A DNA stretch of 64,000 nucleotides, from assembly GCA_036971615.1 (NCBI GenBank), contig JAYKKR010000031.1, positions 62,001 to 126,000 of the forward strand, in the 5' to 3' direction. This document shows positions 10,844 to 20,045 of the stretch, in pieces; within the stretch, counting starts at the first letter, position 1; the number at the start of each line of letters is the position of its first letter. Position numbers and translations under genes: made by a program. The notes under the pieces are model-generated. The model had not been told where the DNA came from, did no database searches, and saw only the letters and a list, made by a program, of their open reading frames with translations. The DNA is from Amyloporia xantha (Eukaryota; Basidiomycota; Agaricomycetes; Polyporales; Adustoporiaceae).

Positions 10844-13179
10844 CTAGACGTCGACTGCGTCGTAAAGGAGGAGGAGCTGGGCGTGCGCTATAAACCGTGA
10901 CGGATTTAGTTTCCTGAGTAGCCGAGGGACTGCCTCTCCCTCCAGGGCCGTACCTGCTGCTTCAGTCTTGCTAGGCTGAGCAAGATATACAGAAGGTTCG
11001 GTAGACTGGAGGGATTTACGAAAATCCTGCTCGGTCTCCGATTCGACGTCTGACAATCCTAAGTAAGCGATCTCATAGTCCTCCTCTGCGCGTAGCTCCT
11101 CTTCAGAAAGCTGGATAAAATTGGTTCGAGCAAACCGCTGTCCTTGTCGAGCGTGCTTGCATTCGTTGTCCCAGTGGAAAGGACTATCACAGTGCCGACA
11201 AGGTCGCTTGCCTAATTCCTGCGGAGTTTTACGAAGCTTAGACCGGTTGGAATCGTCTCGAGGAAACTTGGGTGGAGACCGGTTAGGAGTAGTGGAGTCC
11301 GCGGCATTAGAACGTGAATCCCTAAACCGATTTCGTCGGTCTTCAAAGGAGGGTTTCAACGGCTCCTTTGAATCAGTACCAAGACCAACAAGGGTTTCTT
11401 CATAGTACTTAATGGCGTTCTGAAGATCGACGACCTTAGCATATAGGTGAGGGGATAGAACGGTGTTCCACATGACTGGGGCTCCGTCAAGGATTTCACC
11501 AACCAATTCGGTTTCAGTGTAATCATATACAAATTCGAGCAGTTCCAACTTGCGAATGTAATACTCAGAAGGCAATTCCCTCTGATTTCCGCTGTCTCGG
11601 TATCGGGCACGGTTGGCCTTAGACTTTGTCGGTCTAACCAAGCCTTGTTCATGTAGTGCTTTCCAATAGCTTTCCGCAAGGAGGTCCACCCTTTCTGAAT
11701 GCGCTCTCGTTCATAACCAGGAAGCGAGAAATACCAGTTTTCCGCATGAGACCGAAGACGCCTAGGTACGACGGATCCAAGCTGTTTGGCTATCATGGAA
11801 GATCCTTCAGCTATTTGATTGACCTTCATAATCCATCGAGCTAGAGTCTCGGTATCCCCATCCCAAGTGGGTACTACATCGATTTTCAGCTTGAGATCAA
11901 ACCGAGGGACCTCTGCTGGTCTAGGATCATCGCTGTCTGAGTTGGAATTCTTCGGTTTTCGTTTCGAAGGAATAGGACCCGTCGGTTTCTTGGGAGGTCC
12001 GGTCGGTTTCTCATCATCTGAAGAGTCTGACGGATCGCTGGGATCATCTCCAGGAAACCGTCTCATACGCGGTATTCCCCCTTTACCGAATAATTCCGTG
12101 ATGCGGCGACCATGCCTGGCGGGCTCTGCTCGCTTCTTCTTGGCCTTCTCCCTCATTCCCGGGATCCTTGAGGTTGGGTCTTGATCCTCGTCGTGAGGGG
12201 GTTCTTCAGCCTCGGATTCTTGAGGAGCGGGAGCGGTGTCTACTAGAGCGGTTTCAGTCGGTCTTGCGCTATCCTCCATATGAGGCGGCTTGGGTCGGTT
12301 AGAAAACGGAGTTCGTCGAAGAGCGGAAGAAACAGTAGGGACCTCTGCTGGAGTTGTCGGTCTTGCGCTTCGAACTGACACATTACTATGCCGACTAGAT
12401 ACTCGGGGAGGTGTTTCATCCTCATCCTTATCGGGTACTACCTTCTGACGAATCCCTAACACCCTTCCTAGAAACATCAGAAAGGTCTCGACCTCCGCTC
12501 GGTATGCTACTCCTAGAATCTGAAAATCGTTGACTGAATAAACCACCTCCTTGGACAGTCCTGTTTTGTCGAACTTAGGGAAAGGAGGAGGAGTAGAACC
12601 GCAAGCCTGAATGCGGTTTCCGTAGGTATAAGTAAGCTTTCCGAGTAAAGCGTTAAGCTTATTATAAAGATTAAGGTCTGGACATACTCCTATAATATCG
12701 TTATCGGAGGAGTATAGAATAGGGTTGCGTAGCAGTTGGTCTAGTAGATCTATTTCCTTATACCAATACCGACTCTCCGTTCGAGATAGGTGCGTGCCAT
12801 CGCGACCGTCTGGAAGAGTGTAAGGGGCGCGCTTTAAGTATTCTTGAGCTAGCAGGGTTGCGTCGTACCTAAGGCCAAATACTGCACCAAGTGGTCCGTC
12901 GGTGTTAGCAAGGTCGCGCAAAGCATTGGTTATCGGAAATTCCAAGGGGACCGAACTTACGTTGGTAAACCGTACTGAATCGACCGGTCTTGCTCCTTTG
13001 ACGGCGACAAGGTCGGTCTCGAATAGTGATTGATCCACGAGTTCCTCGTCTTCTTCGGAATTGTTTTCCCTAGGAGATGAACCTGGAAGGGGATGATCCG
13101 CTGGGTCATCTCGGTCTTGAAGACCTTGCTGATAAGAGGCGGCATCCTCGCTTCCTACTGCTACAAAGGACATTGACAT
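10844..13179 (-). CDS. Gypsy Gag with CCHC zinc knuckle (one frame change)
   Basis: The frame from 13179 encodes about 520 residues of capsid-like protein with a long Pro/Ser/Asp-rich central region (GPPKKPTGP). It jumps frame near 11640 into the frame ending at 10844. The second part holds the nucleocapsid knuckle CRHCDSPFHWDNEC (CX2CX4HX4C). The join occurs where KAWLDRQ should continue into SKANRARYRDSG, so a single-base indel is the simplest explanation. Gag would package the element RNA and tRNA primer. It starts about 70 bp inside the 5' LTR boundary, as expected. Confidence 0.85.
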
Positions 13180-13230
13180 TGTTAGTGAATCTATACTGAA
13201 GGAAATGTGAGTAACTTTTCAAAAGGAAGT

Positions 13231-13248
13231 TCCCAGTGCGTCCACCAA
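13231..13248 (-). promoter_or_regulatory. Probable tRNA primer-binding site
   Basis: Immediately downstream of the 5' LTR (in element sense) the minus strand reads T followed by TGGTGGACGCACTGGGA. A PBS starts with TGG, complementary to the CCA end of a tRNA, and lies within a few bases of the LTR, as here. I cannot say which tRNA it matches. Confidence 0.6.
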
Positions 13249-14298
13249 TGTTAAGAACCAGGGTAGTACTAGTACCTAAGCTCGTATACCGGTAACGGAT
13301 AGGATAATAAAAATACTTAGACTGTATGCTTGAGTCCTAATGGCTAGTTAGGAGTGGAATGCCGGTATACCAAGTAAGAAGTATAAGACCGTAGGGTCTT
13401 ATGTTAGAGATTGGCGTGAGCCTAAGAGTATCGCTCAAGACCGAAGGTCGTTAGGTTAAGACCGACTTAGAGAGATACCGCTTATGTTCACGCAGAGATA
13501 AGGTTTAAAGGTAGAACTTCCTAAACAAAGATAACTCAAATCCTTCGCAAGTATTGTTGCCAGACCAAGGGCTTTAGGTAGCGCGAAGCAATACCGAAGA
13601 CCGCTACTTAGCGCGAAGCTATAAGTAGTTTGTCAAGTCTGGGATAGATCTCTTTACCAGCGCGTAGCTATGGTAAGATCTACAATGATATGTGAAGGAG
13701 ACAAGGTCTCATTGTGCTAAGAGCTCAGAGGTAAAATAGATTGCTGGAAACCGAAGACCGTCGGTCTTCTTAAATACAAGTGAGAAATGCTAGAACCTTC
13801 TAAACACGCGTAGTCCGTACTTCTACAATACACTGCCCAATACCTGTGCACCTATTGTTCTCTACGCACCGCCTGGAATACTCATTGAGACCGCGCTGCT
13901 ATCCTCGTGTGGCGGAGTGGCGCACCTCGGGCATTCATCGGTCTTGCCTCGGTCTTCCTCGATCCATAACGTGAGATCGGTCCGCTCTCCGTAGGTCGGA
14001 TCGTGCTACCGGTCCTCGAGGTGTTTCACGGGACTCGACCTCTCACGCGAAGTGTGGGCGTTTGTGGGTCCCGAGGATCCGCTTTCTCTAAGAAGGAAAT
14101 GGAGGACTACCCGTTGAGCGGGAGACCGAGTCATAGTCCCAATAAGTATCGGTTTCACACGCAAAGTATAGGTGCTCGCGGGTCCCGATGATCCGCGCGG
14201 TCTTGAAGGGTAGTGAAGGACTACCCGTTGATGGAAGACCGAGTCCTTTCTTGGAAAGAACTCGATTATAAGAAGGCCACGTCGGTATATCCATAACA
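13249..14298 (-). repeat. 5' LTR of the Gypsy element
   Basis: It has the same 1050-bp length and termini as the LTR at 2637, with two substitutions seen between them, about 99.8% identity. Under the usual assumption that LTRs are identical at insertion, the element arrived very recently. The base pair after it begins the palindrome CCCAGGTACCTGGG (14299-14312), showing that insertion happened inside or beside a perfect palindrome. Confidence 0.95.
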
Positions 14299-17200
14299 CC
14301 CAGGTACCTGGGCAATTGTTGTACAACTTTGGATACCACAGGTGATGGTTCTTCATGCAATGCTTGGAAAACCCAAGACCTTCCCTCCTGGGTTCACTGG
14401 GAGAGAAGGTCTCTGTCATTTGAGAGGGCAATCTCAGATTTAATCGAGATGCCTCTCGAGGATTTCGAGAGATGAGTCGCTCGGTTTAACGACCGAGCGA
14501 AACGGTATGGTTTCGAACACGAAGACCGCGCACTCATGACCGTCAGTACCATCCGGTACTGCGTCATGGCGCAACTCGATCACGACGAAGAGCGACGCGC
14601 TTCACAGTGGTCCTCTCCCGTGAACGAGCCGGCGAAGCCCAGTAGAGCCGCAACGGGGATCTCTGGAGCTGCCCGAGGTTTGCGCCCGACGCCCCGCGCA
14701 GTCATTCCCAACGCGCGGCGTGGCGAGCGCTTACATGCGCCTTCTTCCGCTACCACCACCACCACCTCCTCTTCCACCTCAACACCGGCCCACCCCACCA
14801 ACACCGCAACACCCACGGCCGCGGAACCCGAACAGACGTGCCCGGTACCCTCGAGCGCGCCAGTACGGCCCGTACAAGAAGACTCCCAGCCGCTGCCACC
14901 ACAGTGTGTCCCGTCCAACGACGGCACGCTGCAGCCCTCTGCAACGTGTCAAGACGCGCCGTACGGCTCTCATCCTCGACGTTCAGTTCTTCAAGAGAAC
15001 TTGAACGACGTCTTGCTTCCGCAGGACGAACTCGCCGGGCGGTTGCGCACCCGGGAGGGTATAGGAACTGGGAACAGGGGCCCCAGTACAAGTGAGTACC
15101 CCAGTCCCGCTGCCGTCCACACCGAGCCGCCACCCAACGCACACAGACATGCTGCGTTGGGTGGACCGTCAGTCTTGAGTACTGTCGTACTCAAGAGCGC
15201 GGCGGTGGGTGGTGCGCCCCTCAGCATGGCTGACGGCGCACCCACCCCACTCCTTCTAAGTCTCGAGCTGCTACTCAGCGCGCACAATGGTGCTGCGCCG
15301 GGCAGTTCACAGTCCCCAAGTACACTAGTACTTGAGGACGCGGATGCGAGCGACGCACACACCAGCACGGCTGAGTGTGTGCGCTCGCTGCATCCCTCGT
15401 ACGTCCAACCACCACCCAACGCGCACAGCGGTGCCGCGCCGGATGGATTGTTGTCCCCAAGTACTCTAGTACTCGAGGACACGAGCGCGAACGGCGCGCA
15501 TATCAGCCTAGCTGATTGCATGTCCGTTTCGCCGGTTGTTCACCTAGAACCGCCGCCCGACGTGCACGGCAGTGTCACGCCGGGCAGACCACCCTTCTCG
15601 AGTACTCGGGTACTCGAAAGGGCCATTGTCATTCGCCCGCATGCAGCTGCATTGGCTGGAGCACCCTGCCCCAGTATGCGAATACTCAAGCAGGCTCTCC
15701 ACCCAAGTATGCTGGCATACACGCAGCACCCTGTGCGCAGTGTACTCAGCACTTGCGTGCAGGGCAGGTTGCCGTTCCCAAGTACAATAGTACTTGAGAG
15801 CGCGATCGCGAGCGATGCACGCAGCCGTATAGATGACTGCGCGCATCCTCCGCCGGCTGTACAAGTCTGCGCGTGCGGAGTTGTCAACACCTGCGCGCAG
15901 GACAATCCGACACTCCCGAGTACCCTGCTACTCGAGTGCACGGATGAGGGTGATACACGCAGCAGTATAACTGACTGCACGTATGGCCCACTGACTGCTC
16001 GCTCGGAGCCCTACGCCAATGCGCACTACAGTGCTGCGTTGGGGTGGATGTACTACTCGAGTACTATTGTACTCGAGGGTATTGTACTCGAACGACTGAG
16101 TGCGAGTGTACCGATCAAGGCACACTACTCGAGTACACTGGTACTCGAGCAGATGCTTCGTTCAGGCACACAGGCACCGGTGCAGGACTGCGCGCACAGC
16201 GTCCCCAACGTCGGCGCGCGGGACACGCCGTACTCAAGTACTATACATGAGTACGGGGACACGAGTAAGGCACACGCCAGTGGTGATGACAGCGCACCTA
16301 CTCCGCCTCTCCTCCTCTCCGAGCCGCTACCTAGCGCGCACAGCAGTGCCGCGCCGGGCAGACCAAGGTCCCCAAGTACACTTGTACTTGAGGACAGGGG
16401 TGCGGGCGAAGCGAGCCTCAGCACAGCTGAGCGAGCGAGTCCGCCGCATCCTCCTCGCTCCCAACCACCACCCGACGTGCACAGCGGTGCAGCGCTGGGT
16501 GGGCCGTTGTTCCCGAGCACTGAGGTACTCGAGGACACAGATGCGAACGCTGCATACACCAGCACGGCTGAGTGTATGCCCTCGTCGCTGGACGTTCAAC
16601 ACGAGCCACTGCTCGACGCGCACGGAGGTGCAGTGTTGAGCAGACTGCTGTTCTCGAGCACCTTGGTACTCGAGAGTACGGACGCAAGCAATACACGCAG
16701 CAGCGCTGCTGACTGTGTGCATACGCCGCCGGCCAGTTGTTCCGAGCCCCTTCACGACACTTGCAGCGATGTCGTGTCGGGTAGGCCGTCACCGTCGAGC
16801 CTCGGCGATGCACATACGACCGATGCGCACGTCAGCACGGCTGACCGTGCGCATCCGCCGCTGGCTGTTCGCTCCGAGTCTATATCTACTGCACGTAGTA
16901 GTGCGGCCCTAGACAGAGCATCGCCCCCGAGTATACAAGTACTCAAGGGTGTCCATATTATGATTCGACCCAGCACGCACAATGGTGCTGTGCTAGGACG
17001 AGTATCTCCCTCGAATACTCCAGTATTCGAGGGGACTACTGTCCGACGTCCGCGCGCTAGTGTAATCGGCCGGGCGTACTCATCGAGTACCCCTGTACTC
17101 GAAAGTACACGTCGTGCTAACGCGTCGGCGCTCATACTACACCATGCGCGCAGGGCCTCCAACGCCTGTGCGCAGGGCCGACCGTCGTTCTCAGGTACAA

Positions 17201-17308
17201 TCGTACTCGAGAACACCGAAGTGAGCAATACATGCAGCAGCATTGCTGACTGTGTGTATATGCCGCCTGTCGTTCGTTCCCCACTGCCCAAGCCCAGCGC
17301 GCATGCTA
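14299..17308. repeat. Array of regularly spaced perfect hairpins
   Basis: This 3-kb stretch is packed with short inverted repeats. Early examples are CCCAGGTACCTGGG at 14299, AGACCTTC/GAAGGTCT at 14376-14412 and CGCTCGGT/ACCGAGCG at 14478-14499. From about 15170 a dyad of the type GAGTAC-N4-GTACTC recurs, clearly at 15174, 15317, 15458, 15597, 15779, 16056, 16128, 16373 and 17082, with degenerate copies between, often about 140 bp or half that apart. Between them alternate two other hairpin types. A long plus-strand frame (14536-17334) exists, but it runs into the neighbouring transposon end and its repeats follow the DNA dyads; I treat it as fortuitous. KDZ copy A begins at its right edge. 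Confidence 0.75.
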
Positions 17309-17400
17309 GAGCCCGTTCAGTCATATTCACCTGACTCATAGGATATATATGGTTGACAATGTGCCCTGACCCAAGGGACGCCGGACGTCGGCCGACGCTG
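17309..17400 (+). repeat. Left terminal inverted repeat of KDZ copy A
   Basis: It starts GAGCCCGTTCAGTCA, the first bases shared with copy B (48194), and runs through GGTTGACAATGTGCCCTGAC to the GC-rich GGACGTCGGCCGACG block. It pairs with 40611-40697 with scattered mismatches and small gaps. Confidence 0.8.
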
Positions 17401-17483
17401 CAGCAGGGCCTTGAGATTCAGGCTCGGCCGGTTGCTCTCACCACTATATAGGCTTACAGGCTCGCGCGATATACTCTGCTTGT

Positions 17484-17827
17484 CCGCGACAATTCCTCCC
17501 TGTCTCCCTGGCTCGGCCGAGGTGCTGCTGTTCCCTGTCCTGTAGCCTCGCGCGATGTGCTCTGTTTTTCCGCGACAATTCCTCCCTGTCTCCCTGGCTC
17601 GGCCGAGGTGCTGCTGTTCCCTGTCCTGTAGCCTCGCGCGATGTGCTCTGTTTTTCCGCGACAATTCCTCCCTGTCTCCCTGGCTCGGCCGAGGTGCTGC
17701 TGTCCTCTGTCTGGCAGGCTCGCGCCATGTGACATTTTCCTCGGCGACAATTGCCCACTGGCTGCCCCTGTCCTCCCACCAAAATCGCTTGCAGGCGGAC
17801 AGCTTCACACTGTGGGGACTATCAAAT
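17484..17827 (+). repeat. 86-bp subterminal tandem repeats, copy A (3 units plus a decayed one)
   Basis: CCGCGACAATTCC starts units at 17484, 17570 and 17656, exactly 86 bp apart; a diverged unit follows at 17742 (CGGCGACAATTGCC). Each unit contains both CTCGCGCGATG and CCGCGAC, that is, the TCGCG/CGCGA motif. Subterminal arrays are typical transposase-binding regions. Confidence 0.9.
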
Positions 17828-18299
17828 TGCAAGTGAGTCTTGCCCATGTTTTACTCATGTACATGCCATCATCTGCCTGCACCGCGGACAATTAGTTGCC
17901 AATACTCGCGGCTCTCGCGCAAAACAATAGTGAAGATCGCGACTGGCAGAGTTCACCATAGAGACCTCGCGAGAGCATATTCACCCCGGGAATACAACCC
18001 ATACTAAACTCTGCCAGTTCGTCAAGTGGCTCGCAACCATAAGCACCATTAAACATCAATGGATAAACGGTGCAAGAGGGCCACCGCGAGTTTGGGAAAG
18101 TCCATCGCGAAGTCGCGCGCGCGAGCACGACAACTCCACTCAGGCTGTCGCGACCATGGCCACTTGTAGCGAAAGGCCCCGTTATGTGTATACTGCCGAA
18201 GTGACTAATTTCATAACTCAAACTAGGGTACATACCAAGCATACAGGAGGTGAACTTCATGGTAAATTTGCAGGAAAAAGTACATGGCTAAAGTCGCGT

Positions 18300-19692
18300 C
18301 TACTCGGGAGGACCGTCCTCGTGCTCGTCCCAGGACGGAGACCCATGCACCCACAACTTCGTCTCCACCTTGGAGATCCTACTTTTTATGCTCGTTGTGC
18401 TCAGGTGCTGCCGAATTCCCCGCTCCAACAAGAGGATGTCGTTGAGCGCGTCGATGTCATGGTCGACCGCGATCAATTGGTCGCGAGCGTGTCGCCGCAT
18501 GTCGCGGAGATATGTGGCCTCGGTCGCGATAGGAAATCCTATGCTGGATGAATGGTTGAATCAAAAACATGAAACATTTGCCCACCATTGCTAATTTTAT
18601 CCTTGATATGCGCGTAGCGCGCGGCGAGAGAAGTAGGTGGCAAAGGTGCTACTTCCCCGAGATGACCTGCCGCGACATCATCGCGGCGCGGAGCGTCATG
18701 GACGTCAGGGGCAGAATCTGTATTTCTCGTCTCGACTTGAGGAGCACTTCTGGAATGGCCTTCGTCCACAATGTGTTCAATTGTGCTGTGGGTATTGAAG
18801 TTTTCGTGACGCTCCCCACCCTGCCTCTTGGTTCTGGCCTCAGCGCTGATGCGGGCGACTACTTGAGGTTCTTCATCGAAGTCATCGCTAAAATCGTCAA
18901 GAAGGATGGGCGACCGTTCGCGACTGCGCTCTGTTCCTGTATATCAGAGTTTCGCCCTATGTTATTATATCAAATGGAACACACTTGCCTTCACTCCCAT
19001 GGCGTTCCATAACCTCCATAGCCTCCTTCAACACGCTTTTAGGCCGACAGGTGAGCGGTCACGGTAGAATGCTACAATCAATATCAGTTCAATCCAAAAG
19101 AGGAACTTCCTCACACACTCTGATGGACAATATTGTTGTGAGTTGGAACAATTCCGCGGCCGCGTCGGGCACGTCGAGGTCGAAGTCGCGGTCGAAGTCG
19201 AGGTCGCGGAGGTCGCGGTCAAGGTCGAGGTCGCGGTCGAAGTCAAGGTCGCGGAGGTCGCGGTCCAGGTCGAGGTCGCGGTGGAGGTCGCGGTGGAGGT
19301 CGAGGTCGCGGTCGAGGTCGATTGGGGTTCGCGCGCGGTTCAAATCTTCACGCCAATGCTAGATAAGTGCCCATTCCATGTGGATATGAGGACATACCTG
19401 GATCCAAATCAAAAAATCCAAATCAATCGGGGTGCGTGCGCGGCCACCCGAGTTCTCGTCTCGGGGCACTGAATCGCGGTCTTCAAGATCGGAAATCAGT
19501 CGTATTAACATCAGCCACAAAGTGGAGATCGCGATCACTGTACTCACCTCTAGTCATAAGAGTTCCGCGGGCCTCAGACATGAGCACGTCGGGGGAGATC
19601 TGTGCGCGCCTTCGATTGGATTTGCCTATGGGTTGTCAGTACTCATCACAGCTGTGGACGAGGTCCTCACGGTTCTCCATGTCCATGTTCAT
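18300..19692 (-). CDS. L1, repeat-exon protein of KDZ copy A
   Basis: This multi-exon minus-strand gene is inferred by comparison with the clearer right-end paralogue R1 (38675-39900). Start ATG at 19692 (MNMDMENRED). Middle exons carry RARTPIDL motifs at two places, one followed by a low-complexity DRDLDLD array. The last exon holds the conserved C-terminal domain, RDMRRHARDQLIAVDHDID then ALNDILLLERGIRQHL, ending LWVHGSPSWDEHEDGPPE at 18300. Not all splice sites could be fixed. The gene is divergent from L2 across about 350 bp, so the two probably share a promoter region. Function unknown; the serine/threonine-proline motifs could be phosphorylation sites. Confidence 0.55.
19173..19320 (-). 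repeat. GTCGCG/GTCGAG coding minisatellite in L1 (copy A)
   Basis: About 148 bp composed of hexamer variants GGTCGCG, GTCGAG and GTCGAA encodes alternating D-R-D-L-D-L residues in the L1 frame. Copy B has only 97 bp (50234-50330), a difference of 51 bp or 17 codons, so the frame is kept. Confidence 0.75.
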
Positions 19693-20045
19693 CGATCGCG
19701 GTGTTTGTGGTCGCGACGAGGTGGGAATGCTAAGTTGTTTTCATGAGCTTATGAACATTGCACAGGAATTTGTATTAGCACCTACTTGCAGCGGAAAGAC
19801 TGGATGAGAGTACAAAGACGCGTAGCAGTTGACTTGGGATAGGAGGTCGCGATCGATTCAGGCGCCCACGTGACAAGACGATCGAAAATCGGCGATCACC
19901 TGAGCGCGCGTTGACGCGTTGCTGACATAACCCGCAACCCGTTCAGCACTTGAAGGTCGCGCGCGTCCAAGTTCATTCTGTCTTCCTCTTACCATCACCG
20001 CCACTCCAGCCTCTCTCGCTTTTCTAACCTCGCTTCTCACTGAAA

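Larger units (their letters stand above)
2637..14298 (-). mobile_element. Full-length Ty3/Gypsy LTR retrotransposon with chromodomain integrase
   Basis: Two 1050-bp direct LTRs (2637-3686 and 13249-14298) bound 9.5 kb of internal DNA. A 5-bp duplication CCCAG sits immediately outside both LTRs (2632-2636 and 14299-14303). Gag, protease-RT-RNase H and integrase are read on the minus strand in Gypsy order, so the LTR at 13249 is the functional 5' LTR. A primer-binding site lies next to it, and a G-run (complement of 3690-3696) next to the other LTR is a probable polypurine tract. Beyond gag-pol there is a minus-strand accessory ORF and a spliced plus-strand gene. The whole element is saturated with the hexamer AGACCG/CGGTCT. 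Confidence 0.95.

Noticed and set aside
14536..17334. 932-codon plus-strand open frame across the hairpin array
   Set aside because: Its repeats track the DNA palindromes, long frames are also open on the minus strand, there are no introns or domains, and the stop lies inside the KDZ terminal repeat. It is more likely a by-product of GC-rich repeats than a protein.
17484..17827. CRISPR-like appearance of the 86-bp repeats
   Set aside because: The units are contiguous tandem repeats without unique spacers, in a eukaryotic transposon.
18985..19362. Arg/Ser-rich (RS-domain-like) plus-strand frame
   Set aside because: It is the opposite-strand reading of the L1 DRDLDLD minisatellite; the conserved L1 frame with its C-terminal domain explains it better.
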